From Olivibacter sp036959255 (GTDB lineage: Bacteria; Bacteroidota; Bacteroidia; Sphingobacteriales; Sphingobacteriaceae): a DNA stretch of 64,000 nucleotides. Below are positions 8,075-16,332 of the stretch, piece after piece. The DNA lies in NCBI RefSeq assembly GCF_036959255.1, contig NZ_JAWMTI010000002.1:806001-870000 (forward strand). The letters run 5' to 3'. Made by a program: the position numbers and the translations under genes. Numbering within the stretch: position 1 is the first letter of the stretch; each line of letters begins with the position of its first letter. The notes below the pieces were generated by a model that was not told the DNA's origin, ran no database searches, and saw nothing but the letters and a program-made list of their open reading frames with translations.

Positions 8075-9064
8075 TCAGCGACGGATTTCGGGCAGGGCCT
8101 TTGTCCATTGCAGCTGTACATTGGAAAGATACCAAGACTGTCCATCACTGGTGTTATTTCCCTGAAAAAACAAATAGTATTTACCATCTTTTGTTTTAAA
8201 GATATCGGGATGACCAGACTCACTTTGATTCCACGTCCCAGAACTTCCATTTGACAAAAAGGGTTCTTGTACTTCGCGTTTCCAATGGATACCATCTTCG
8301 CTTTTCGCTAATCCGATTTGCTGTGGATCATTATTATAGCTCCCCGCATAAAACATATACAGTGCACCGTCTTTTTCGATTACAGATGCGGCTTCGATAC
8401 ATTGGCCTTCCCAAGGTAAGGTTGGCCTTAAAATAGGCCCGTCATAGGCCTGCTTCCAATGTGTTTTTCTGAAATCGGTACCCTTGGGAGCAACGGCTAC
8501 CCCTTGCATCTGCACTTCTCCCATGGGATCTCGTGTAGCAAAAAAGAGAAAGTATTGATTTTTATAGAAATGAACTTCCGCATCAATTGCTCGACCATTA
8601 TTCCAATCACCTGTGGGTTTAAATATCGGATTCGTATTATCTCTCGTAAAATGAACTCCATCGGTAGAATAAGCATGACAAATAGCGTCTTTAGGTCCAT
8701 TGCCATAGGTTTGATAGAAAAGATGGACGGTATCACCTCGCACGAGTGCACCAGGAGCGCACAGGCCATTTTGCTCATAAGTTGCAGCTTTAGTTAATTC
8801 GCCAACTTTCTGCCAATCGGTCAAATTATTACTTTGAGCGATACCAATACGCCAGCCCCCACCTTCTTTTCCTGGAATGGAATAGTACATCCAATGCTTT
8901 CCTTTAAAATATATCACTTTAGGGTCTTTCGCAATAGGCTTACCAGATGAACAATCGGTAAAATACATCGCAGGCTTCTCCTGAGCTTGTAAATTGCCAG
9001 AGCAAAGGAGGATAAAGAAGAAACCCATTGTAATGCCATTACCTAAGCAGGTTTTCTGTATCAT
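8075..9064 (-). CDS. Exported five-bladed beta-propeller glycosidase (GH43/GH32-like)
   Basis: A 329-residue secreted protein with a signal peptide ending near residue 28. The body shows repeated blade patterns such as GKHWMYYS, VHLFYQTYG, QYFLFFATR, ALYMFYAGS and KYYLFFQG, characteristic of five-bladed propeller glycosidases. Candidate acidic residues are Asp47 (AKDPKV), the Asp of RAIDAEVHF and the Glu of QCIEAAS, in the usual order of base, pKa modulator and acid. I cannot decide between GH43, GH32-type and related families, or name a substrate. It lies outside the main minus-strand operon, separated by the HMA-like and Crp/Fnr genes, and faces away from the small repeat gene at 9299. Confidence 0.75.
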   Translation of the reverse strand: MIQKTCLGNGITMGFFFILLCSGNLQAQEKPAMYFTDCSSGKPIAKDPKVIYFKGKHWMYYSIPGKEGGGWRIGIAQSNNLTDWQKVGELTKAATYEQNGLCAPGALVRGDTVHLFYQTYGNGPKDAICHAYSTDGVHFTRDNTNPIFKPTGDWNNGRAIDAEVHFYKNQYFLFFATRDPMGEVQMQGVAVAPKGTDFRKTHWKQAYDGPILRPTLPWEGQCIEAASVIEKDGALYMFYAGSYNNDPQQIGLAKSEDGIHWKREVQEPFLSNGSSGTWNQSESGHPDIFKTKDGKYYLFFQGNNTSDGQSWYLSNVQLQWTKALPEIRR

Positions 9065-9298
9065 ATTAATTTAATGGTTTGGATAATTTATGGTCAATAT
9101 TGAAAGCTAAATAACAAAATTCTACTGAATTTAAACAGCCATAATGTATCAAAATAACGGCTATTTGATTCATCTAAACAAAAACGAATCCATAGGAGAG
9201 GATAAAATTTGCCTCCTATAAATACCGGTAAACCGATTCTTCTTTAAAATGTTGTTAATAATAATGAACTCCTACTAGAATCAAAAGAGAATATAAAG

Positions 9299-9526
9299 AT
9301 GAAAAGAAAATCGTTTTTAACAAGCAAGGTCAGAAGTGCTGTTGTTGGGCAGGCGGCAGGTGGTCGTATTGCTTTTGGTGTGATGGCCATTGGAGCAATG
9401 GCTATTGGAGCACTTGCAATAGGCACAATTGCTATAGGCATGCTCCGAATCGGAAAGGGTAAAATTGGTAAGCTTCATATAAATGAGTTAAGCATTGACA
9501 AGCTAATCATGAAGGACCCTTTGTAA
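9299..9526 (+). CDS. Small isoleucine pentad-repeat protein
   Basis: A 75-residue protein with a basic N-terminus and a region from about residue 24 to 70 in which Ile recurs every five residues, mostly as IG: IGAMA, IGALA, IGTIA, IGMLR, IGKGK, IGKLH, then INELS and IDKLI. The five-residue period with a central aliphatic residue recalls pentapeptide-repeat right-handed beta-helices, although the usual A(D/N)Lxx form is not kept; here the first turns are Gly/Ala-rich and hydrophobic and the later ones charged. It may also insert in the membrane. Function unknown. I recall similar short proteins in other Bacteroidota. An AAAAGAAAA stretch follows the start and a purine-rich stretch precedes it. 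Confidence 0.65.
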   Translation: MKRKSFLTSKVRSAVVGQAAGGRIAFGVMAIGAMAIGALAIGTIAIGMLRIGKGKIGKLHINELSIDKLIMKDPL

Positions 9527-9659
9527 GGGTGCCATCCATCAGCTTTAATGTGTTGTTGGGCCGCTGCAAGCGAGTAGCAAAAGAAAGCATTGTAGATGGC
9601 ACAATGGCACATGGCGTATTTTTAGAAGAAAAAAAATAAACGAGGAGAATAGCCCAAAG

Positions 9660-9887
9660 CTACTCCTCATATAATAAAGTGGCATTGTAACCCATTCGAT
9701 GAAGTGCCTCCGCTAACACAGGGCCTTTTAAGTTAATCGCTCTTACTATCAAGAGATTATAGATCGAATCAAAATCTATCTTCCATTCACGGATTTCAGA
9801 AAACTTGTCGAGAATAGATTTAATGCGACTCATTTCCATTGGCGAGTTGATATCAGTCATAAATTTTAACGTTTCCATAACTTCCAA
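9660..9887 (-). CDS. HMA-fold small protein lacking the CxxC site
   Basis: A 75-residue protein with the beta-alpha-beta-beta-alpha-beta pattern of heavy-metal-associated domains: strand LKFMTDI, helix from about residue 16 to 30, strands WKIDF and YNLLIVRA, helix GPVLAEALHRMGY, and end strand NATLLYE. The helix-end motif xxLxxxGYxA is typical of copper chaperones, but the MxCxxC metal site is absent; its place is taken by NSPMEM. It therefore cannot bind copper in the known way and may bind another ligand or a partner. Start could be residue 1 or Met4. A TATATTTG -7 element is at 9964-9971. No metal pump gene is adjacent. Confidence 0.7.
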   Translation of the reverse strand: MEVMETLKFMTDINSPMEMSRIKSILDKFSEIREWKIDFDSIYNLLIVRAINLKGPVLAEALHRMGYNATLLYEE

Positions 9888-9963
9888 TTAAATTTTGGGT
9901 GAAAAATTCATTCTATCCTACCATCTGCATCAATTTCACAATAATTTCATGCAGCGCGTATTC

Positions 9964-9971
9964 CAAATATA
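9964..9971 (-). promoter_or_regulatory. -7 element upstream of the HMA-like gene
   Basis: TATATTTG on the minus strand matches TAnnTTTG exactly and would give a leader of about 70 nt. The -33 element is not clear. Confidence 0.35.
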
Positions 9972-10126
9972 AAAACTTTGTCGCCAAGGGAAAAGCTGAA
10001 AATGGAACATTGTACCGAAACGGTGATTTTCTGTAATAAACCAATAAGCTTCTTGAAATTTACCTTACAAAATTCTAAGTAAGATAGAGAGTGGGCATTT
10101 AATGTAGTCCATTGCTTCTTGTGACT

Positions 10127-10705
10127 TTAGCGGGCTAACCTACTAAGCGTTTCCCGCGAAACACCCAAGTAAGCGGCAATAAGACTTTTGGGTACACGCT
10201 GAATAAGTCCAGGATAACGTTTAAGGAGTTGTTCATAACGTTCTTTCGTGTTAGATGTCAACCAAGATATAATACGACGTTGCGACCCAATAAAACCAAA
10301 ATTCGCTTTTTCAAGAAAGAAACGTTCCATCTTTTGAAGGTCGTCACACAACTTTTTATAGTCTTCAAGCAAAAGGCATAAGACAATTGTATCTTCAAGG
10401 CATTCTAGCGACATCGTAGCTTTCGTTTGCGTATAGTAAGCATAAAAATCGCTCTCCCACCAGTCCTCCATGGCAAAAGATACAATGTATTGCTTCCCGG
10501 ACTCGTCGGTGTAAACTAATTTTAACAAACCTGTAACTACAAAATAATGATATTTTACGAAGTCACCTTCCTGAACAAGAAATTGATGCTTTCGGTATCT
10601 TTTAACTGAAAAATGACGAAACACAAATGCAAATTCCTCATCATCAAGGGGCACGATTTTCGTTATATGATCTCTCAGCCTACCTTCTATTGTTTGTGTA
10701 TCCAT
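10127..10705 (-). CDS. Crp/Fnr-family transcriptional regulator
   Basis: A 192-residue regulator with an N-terminal cyclic-nucleotide-binding-type beta roll (about residues 20-115, including VQEGDFVKYHYFVVTGLLKL) and a C-terminal winged helix whose recognition region reads LIAAYLGVSRETLSRLAR at the very end. The short end after the recognition helix is typical of the Bacteroidota group of this family. No cysteine cluster for an FeS centre is seen, so it is not an Fnr-type oxygen sensor. It begins 14 bp after the stop of the GH43 gene on the same strand, so it may be the last gene of the glycan operon. The effector is unknown. Confidence 0.88.
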   Translation of the reverse strand: MDTQTIEGRLRDHITKIVPLDDEEFAFVFRHFSVKRYRKHQFLVQEGDFVKYHYFVVTGLLKLVYTDESGKQYIVSFAMEDWWESDFYAYYTQTKATMSLECLEDTIVLCLLLEDYKKLCDDLQKMERFFLEKANFGFIGSQRRIISWLTSNTKERYEQLLKRYPGLIQRVPKSLIAAYLGVSRETLSRLAR

Positions 10706-10719
10706 AAAACCGCCTCTTT

Positions 10720-12231
10720 TTAGTGCCTTAGATAGTTAAGATCAAAAAATTGAAAAACTGCCTGGCTGTCTTCTGATCCGCTGAAATTCAAACCAGGTCG
10801 AGGGCTGCGATCCCAAGGCGGTAAAAAATCAATTGCATATCCGTCCTTCTCCGCATCCAGCTCCTGCCAATTGTTATCTTGTTTCCAATATGCTTTACAG
10901 ATAAAATTGGGAGATATACGCATTTTTAAGGAAACAGGTTGCTCCTTATCCGATAAAGCTTGCTTATCAATTATTTTTTTCCTTCCATCTTTTATCATCC
11001 AAAACACCGCATCGTCTCCCTTTGCGGAAAGCCCAATAGATGCCTTTTCATCACCATAAAGAATTAAACCCTTATCGGAGTGGTTGTGGTTTAACACGGT
11101 CGTACTCATTTCATAAGAAAGTGTATAAGGTCTTAATGTTAATGCAATTCCTGCCTCATAATGCGAATCATATGCTCCCGAAAGAGTTAGCTGTGTATTT
11201 TGCATCTGAATTCGTGGTTGCATATATCGAAAATCCCACTGCCAGAAAATACGCTCAGTGTCATTAGTAAAATCAACATGAACATTAGGATAGTCCGCAT
11301 CTTCCGAAATAGAACTACCAAAAGCCGGCCATTCGTCCTTCCATTGTAACTCGGAAATTTGCCCTTCTCTTCCCGTGAAAACGTGGCTGGTTTTGTTATA
11401 GGCGTGGTACATATAGAAGGTTTTCCCTTCTTTATCCTCCACGAAGGTCCCGTGTCCAGGACATTTCCAATCGTCCAGATCATCAAGAATCGGATTTGCC
11501 GTATATTCCTCATATGGCCCGGTAATTGCCTTTGCGCGTGCCACGCTTACATTATAGGTACATTCTAAACCACAACAAGCACCCGCTGAATAAAATAGGT
11601 AATAATACTGACCCTTTTTTAATATACTTTGCCCCTCAATTCCCTCCCCTCGCTTGTCTTTTAGCAGGGTAAAAGGTTTCCCTACGAGCGAGCGTCCATC
11701 CTCTGAAAGTTTACTTCCCAAGATTTCGATGGGCCTTTTGTCCAAACCATATGCTTTCCACGTAATATACAGCTGACCCTCATCATTAAATACAAAAGCG
11801 TCAATAGCCTCCTTTCCGTACTCAATTAGCACACCATGATCCTTGAATCCACGATCGGGGAATTGAGAAGTAGCTACCCCGATGCAGGAAACCCCATCAC
11901 TTTTTCGTCGTGCCGTATAGTAGACGTAATAAACTCCATTGTGAAAGTAATACTCAGGGGCCCAAAAAGAGCCTTTCGTCCATTTTGGGGCCTCTTCAAA
12001 TAAAAATCCTACTTGTTGCCACTCCTTCAAATTGGTCGATTTAAAAATAGGGAAATGGGGAGCCCATTCACTTGATGTACCGATCGCATAATAACGATCA
12101 CCTTGCCTGATGATAGAAGGATCAGCAAAATCACCTGGAATAACCGCTTTGACATGTTGCGCTACCAGAACTTGGCACATTCCGAGGTATATAAAGAAAA
12201 AAAGGCTTATTCTATTCAAATTAATATTCAT
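10720..12231 (-). CDS. Secreted GH43-family glycosidase with C-terminal beta-sandwich
   Basis: Exported glycoside hydrolase of 503 residues from the ATG at 12231; an upstream in-frame ATG at 12303 would place 24 residues before the signal peptide, and TAGGAT before 12231 supports the shorter start. Signal peptide about residues 1-25. The five-bladed propeller carries the GH43 triad: base Asp37 (GDFADPS), pKa modulator Asp144 (EAIDAFVF) and acid Glu199 (GEGIEGQS). Residues from about 340 form a concanavalin-like beta-sandwich as in xylosidase/arabinofuranosidase members. Likely removes arabinofuranosyl, xylosyl or galactosyl units. It is the fifth gene of the SusC operon, with a 181-bp gap from the epimerase gene. 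Confidence 0.88.
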   Translation of the reverse strand: MNINLNRISLFFFIYLGMCQVLVAQHVKAVIPGDFADPSIIRQGDRYYAIGTSSEWAPHFPIFKSTNLKEWQQVGFLFEEAPKWTKGSFWAPEYYFHNGVYYVYYTARRKSDGVSCIGVATSQFPDRGFKDHGVLIEYGKEAIDAFVFNDEGQLYITWKAYGLDKRPIEILGSKLSEDGRSLVGKPFTLLKDKRGEGIEGQSILKKGQYYYLFYSAGACCGLECTYNVSVARAKAITGPYEEYTANPILDDLDDWKCPGHGTFVEDKEGKTFYMYHAYNKTSHVFTGREGQISELQWKDEWPAFGSSISEDADYPNVHVDFTNDTERIFWQWDFRYMQPRIQMQNTQLTLSGAYDSHYEAGIALTLRPYTLSYEMSTTVLNHNHSDKGLILYGDEKASIGLSAKGDDAVFWMIKDGRKKIIDKQALSDKEQPVSLKMRISPNFICKAYWKQDNNWQELDAEKDGYAIDFLPPWDRSPRPGLNFSGSEDSQAVFQFFDLNYLRH

Positions 12232-12412
12232 GATCCTACTATCTGACGTCTTGGTCTTAAAAGTACATATTATTGGGAAAGAATGAGTAGTTCCGTTTCT
12301 CATTTATTCAATAGATCATCTCAAGTAGACAAGACGATTAATTAGCCTCTCTCAATTTTTCAATGATTTGCATGTTGATGATCGTACATTTCACTCTTAA
12401 TGAATGAAGAAC

Positions 12413-13366
12413 TTAAAAGTTGGAAAAATGATAATAAATTTCATGGCAATAAACTTGACCGGGAAGTAAAAGAGTAGTTGGAAATTGCGGTAAATTGGGG
12501 CTATCAGGAAAATACTGGGGTTCCAAACATAAACCCTGATTGCTGATAAATGGTTTGCCAAGAAAATTTCCAAAATACACCTGTAGTCCTGGATAGGTTG
12601 AGCCAACGGTCAATGTACGGTTTGACGGACCGTGAACCAATACAGCCATCTTCTTCACCCTTTCTTGCTGTTGGTCAAAACAATAGTTCGCATTAACTAT
12701 TGTATTTTTTACTTCGTAAACCGATTGCGGCTGTCGAAGATCATACCTAGTTCCCCTCACCATTTCAATTTCTCCATTCGGTAAGTTTCTATTATTTAAT
12801 GGTGTATAGCAATCTGTTAAAACCTGCAATTTATGCTGATCAATCGTATCTACAGACCCGCTCAGATTAAAATAAGCATGATTCGTTAAGTTCATTATTG
12901 TTGGCGCATCTGTTGTTCCGTAAAACTTGATAGCCAAGGTACTATTACCTAATAGCTTAAGATGCATTTCAACATGTACAGCGCCAGGGAAGCCTTCTTC
13001 GCCATCTTCACTTCTAACTGTCAACGTGATTGCCGATCGTTCATGATTCTTTACCTGCCAGACTTTTTTATCAAACCCTATAAAACCACCATGGAGGTGA
13101 TTTAAATGAGCAGTTTCATTCATGGATAGCTGAACGTCACGTCCCATCAGTATAAAGCGTCCATCTCGAATCCGATTTGCAAATCTTCCGATCGTGCTCC
13201 CAATATAATACGGATCGCTTAGATAGTCTTTGCTCGAGGCATACCTTAAGATCGTATTAAGAAACGAACCCGAAGAAGTGGGAACTTCAATGCGCGTTAA
13301 CCTAGCACCATAATCCAGCATGCCAACCCGCATTCCATACATATTTTCAATAAACAGCTCGTGCAT
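12413..13366 (-). CDS. galM: Aldose 1-epimerase (mutarotase)
   Basis: A 317-residue enzyme interconverting alpha and beta anomers of free aldoses. Family landmarks are present: GRFANRI around residue 60, HLHGG with His92, the catalytic acid in TNHAYFNL (His163), and the catalytic base Glu282 in GLCLEPQ. No signal peptide is seen, so it acts in the cytoplasm. It follows the GH2 gene by 98 bp, the gap holding an 18-bp-stem hairpin, and precedes the GH43 gene. In this context it would prepare released galactose or another aldose for the porter-fed catabolic route. The symbol is by family; substrate preference cannot be read. Confidence 0.9.
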   Translation of the reverse strand: MHELFIENMYGMRVGMLDYGARLTRIEVPTSSGSFLNTILRYASSKDYLSDPYYIGSTIGRFANRIRDGRFILMGRDVQLSMNETAHLNHLHGGFIGFDKKVWQVKNHERSAITLTVRSEDGEEGFPGAVHVEMHLKLLGNSTLAIKFYGTTDAPTIMNLTNHAYFNLSGSVDTIDQHKLQVLTDCYTPLNNRNLPNGEIEMVRGTRYDLRQPQSVYEVKNTIVNANYCFDQQQERVKKMAVLVHGPSNRTLTVGSTYPGLQVYFGNFLGKPFISNQGLCLEPQYFPDSPNLPQFPTTLLLPGQVYCHEIYYHFSNF

Positions 13367-13422
13367 TTGATTAAATGATCGCTACCAAGTGCCTGAAAAT
13401 TTCAGCTAGCCTTCATCTTTAC

Positions 13423-13464
13423 ATAACAGGTAGTGTCCCTGCAATCAGGGACACTACCTGTTAT
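13423..13464 (-). terminator. Long perfect hairpin between GH2 and mutarotase genes
   Basis: 18-bp perfect stem (13423-13440 with 13447-13464) and 6-nt loop, directly abutting the GH2 stop codon at 13465. No T tract follows on the minus strand, so it may be an mRNA 3'-end stabiliser or a partial terminator inside the operon. Confidence 0.6.
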
Positions 13465-16290
13465 TTATTCTGTCAACTGCACAATTTCGTCAGGCTGCAA
13501 GCTCGTCTTGGGAGCGAAGGAAGAAGATTGCATATAATTGCCGAGGCTATACAATAATTGCCTCGCTTCGGGCCTATTTTGGCGATCTGTTAATAAGTCA
13601 ATTGCAGAAACCAACAACTTTCCCTTCCCGATGTTAGCCTCAAAAACCAACCCCAAAGGTCGGGCGGTAAACCAATCGTCAATTACACGCACAATTGGTT
13701 TTAATGTTGGATTGATTCGGTCTAACCGCATGGCATTCGCATGTGTGATCGCGTCCCACCATTGCCAGTTGGAGTGAAACTCCGTAGGAAAATATTGAAA
13801 GGCCGGATGATGAGGTTCACAAAGTAGTCCAAGTGTAACCGGAGCCTGTCCACGTGTCCAGGCCGTATTCCAGAAAATACTCGAAAAGCCCAATGCAACA
13901 TCCCCTCCCTTATCCTGCTTAAGCATCCCTTTTTCGATTGAGTACAGTACCTTTCCTCCCTTCGCTAATACCTCCTTCGCCTGCTGATCGAAACGGGCCG
14001 TTACATATACTTCATCACTTAAACGTGGTAAAGTTTTTGGAAAGACGAAAAAATCCCATTGGTTTGTATACTGGCCCAAAGTTACCTGTAAAATTAATTT
14101 CCTAGCCTCTTTTACCTTCTTCAAATCCATAGAGACCACACCCGCAGTTTGGTTATTTCCAAACCTTAGCTTATTCAGTAAAAGGCTTCCCGTCGCATAA
14201 ACATGTTGTGCTTCATCAATTATTTGCCATTTAACACGAACATTATCTTTCTCTTCCGGTCCATAATGTGCGATTTCAACAGGAACTTTTAATAATTGAT
14301 CATTGGTATAGATAAAATTTGCAAATCGGGCCAGCGGTACAGTACTATTACAGAATTGACTATAGGTTTTTCCATCAACGTAACCTTTATCTTTCCAAAA
14401 CGCGTTTAAAACACCTACCAAGGCAGTACCTTGGCCTGGAAAATCGTGTAAATCCAACAATTGAAAGCCCGCAAAGCCGGGGGTACGCAAGGCCGCTTCG
14501 ATATCGGCCTTATAGCATAAGGTCTGTAGTTTACCGGATGCTTGCAAAAATTTCTCGGCTAAACTGTCCATTCCAGATGCACGTAAACGATCTTGAAAAA
14601 TTTCAAAATTCTTTGCTTTCATGACACCTGTATAAGTTTTTATCTCCTTAAAATCGGGATATACGCACCATTGGCCAATTTCATGACTTACCGTAGGAAT
14701 ATCGAACCGGGCAATACGGTCTCGCCAATCGTAATCATTCCGTGGCTTTTGTTTATTAATGATGGAGTTCAAACCATCCCCCCAAGCCTGTATTCGAGGT
14801 TCAGGTATATTATTGTAATTATTTTCTGCAATAGCAGGCCAACCGGCAGCTGTTGTATATAGGCGTCTTTCATCCTTCGCTTTCCAAGTTTCTACAAATT
14901 TTCGAAGATAAGCAACGTGATTTTTCCCACTCGGTTCATTCCCATAGGCCATCAATAAAAATGAAGGGTGATTTCCATACTGTGCTACGATGCGTTCGCT
15001 TTCGCGATAGATATAATTGTCCAAGGGTTTGCCATCACCAATTGTCGCTCCTTGGTTTGCCCAAGACGCACATTCGATCTGAAGATACATACCTAAGCTA
15101 TCAGCAGCTCTAAAAGCTGCTTCGGGTGGGCACCAGGAATGAAAGCGAAGGTGGTTCAACCCGTATGATTTACAGGTATTGATAATTTTCGCCCAAGATT
15201 CGACGTCGGTTGCCGGATAACCGGTAAGTGGAAAAATTGCACTCTCCAAGGTCCCCCGTAAAAAAATGGGCCGTCCGTTTAAGGTGATTTCCTTCTCGCG
15301 AACCGCGACCTCACGCATTCCAAAATCGGTTTGATATCCGAATGATTTTCCATCCACTGACAAACCAGCTACCAATGTATACAAAATCGGATTGAATTCA
15401 TCCCACGTTTTAATCGTATTCCCCATCGGGTAATCTATCTTCACCTCATTGGCACCATTTGAAAGGGTCAGTGTCTGTTGTATATCATTCAGCTTATTTC
15501 CTCCCTTTTCGATTGCGTGAAGTAGCAAGGAAGCGTTTACCGGTTCACCCATATTCCGAATACGTGCATGGACAGTGACACTTTTTTTGGATAGATCAGG
15601 AAAAACCTGCAGGCTTTCTATACGATATTTTTTCAGAGGCTCCAAGCTAATTTCTCCGATCATCCCATTCCAATTGCTTTGTGTATGATCAGTGATGCTA
15701 TGTGCATTAGGACCAACATCAATCGATTTAACCCGGTTGTCAACACGAATAGTTATCAGGTGTCTTCCAGGCGAGAGATTTCCTTTGAACAAAAAGCGAT
15801 GAGGCGTACTAAGGCTATTTTCGGTACCCAATTTCATGCTATCTAACCAGACTGTACTTTCCCAATGTACACGTTCAATAAAAAGCTCCGCACCCATTTG
15901 ATAAGCGCTATCTGGTATTCGGATTTCCTTTTGATACCAAGCAGCACCCTTATAATACTTTACTGGTTGTAACCAAAACGGCACTTTGATGTTTCCTTCG
16001 CGACGATAGGGAGCATAAGCCGTATCCGTAAAATAAGAGGAGTCGACAATACCTCCTGTCCATGGTGTATGAACACTAATATCAAAACCTTTGCCATTGG
16101 TGGTCGTTGAACCCGGCAATTTCACCTTCTCCTGTAAAGCTTTGGCAAACCATTTCTCTCGTTCGCCAAGGTCAGCCGTATCAAGCGAAAAAGACCATTC
16201 GCCTGTGAGATCAGCATATCGCTGCGTTGATTTATCAACACGACAGGTACTAAACAATACAATGCAAAATAATAAGAGCAATCTATTCAT
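13465..16290 (-). CDS. GH2-family beta-glycosidase lipoprotein
   Basis: A 941-residue exoglycosidase of the beta-galactosidase/beta-glucuronidase clan. The N-terminus is a lipoprotein signal with lipobox FSTC (Cys16), so it is likely anchored in the outer or inner membrane facing the periplasm. Domains in order: sugar-binding jelly roll (about 25-220), immunoglobulin-like sandwich (220-330), TIM barrel (335-620) and a long C-terminal extension with further beta domains. The acid/base is Glu452 in AYGNEPSG and the nucleophile is Glu537 in VSHEIGQW. The specific sugar (galactose, glucuronate or mannose) is not decided by these motifs. It is third in the operon, 42 bp after SusD. Confidence 0.92.
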   Translation of the reverse strand: MNRLLLLFCIVLFSTCRVDKSTQRYADLTGEWSFSLDTADLGEREKWFAKALQEKVKLPGSTTTNGKGFDISVHTPWTGGIVDSSYFTDTAYAPYRREGNIKVPFWLQPVKYYKGAAWYQKEIRIPDSAYQMGAELFIERVHWESTVWLDSMKLGTENSLSTPHRFLFKGNLSPGRHLITIRVDNRVKSIDVGPNAHSITDHTQSNWNGMIGEISLEPLKKYRIESLQVFPDLSKKSVTVHARIRNMGEPVNASLLLHAIEKGGNKLNDIQQTLTLSNGANEVKIDYPMGNTIKTWDEFNPILYTLVAGLSVDGKSFGYQTDFGMREVAVREKEITLNGRPIFLRGTLESAIFPLTGYPATDVESWAKIINTCKSYGLNHLRFHSWCPPEAAFRAADSLGMYLQIECASWANQGATIGDGKPLDNYIYRESERIVAQYGNHPSFLLMAYGNEPSGKNHVAYLRKFVETWKAKDERRLYTTAAGWPAIAENNYNNIPEPRIQAWGDGLNSIINKQKPRNDYDWRDRIARFDIPTVSHEIGQWCVYPDFKEIKTYTGVMKAKNFEIFQDRLRASGMDSLAEKFLQASGKLQTLCYKADIEAALRTPGFAGFQLLDLHDFPGQGTALVGVLNAFWKDKGYVDGKTYSQFCNSTVPLARFANFIYTNDQLLKVPVEIAHYGPEEKDNVRVKWQIIDEAQHVYATGSLLLNKLRFGNNQTAGVVSMDLKKVKEARKLILQVTLGQYTNQWDFFVFPKTLPRLSDEVYVTARFDQQAKEVLAKGGKVLYSIEKGMLKQDKGGDVALGFSSIFWNTAWTRGQAPVTLGLLCEPHHPAFQYFPTEFHSNWQWWDAITHANAMRLDRINPTLKPIVRVIDDWFTARPLGLVFEANIGKGKLLVSAIDLLTDRQNRPEARQLLYSLGNYMQSSSFAPKTSLQPDEIVQLTE

Positions 16291-16332
16291 GGTCGTTTAA
16301 TCGTTTTTTAAATTTAAGATTAATAAGGACTG

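Noticed and set aside
9244..9441. Minus-strand frame rich in PIAIAP repeats opposite the Ile-repeat protein
   Set aside because: It is the complement of the IGALA-type repeat on the coding strand; repeats in one strand create an open frame on the other.
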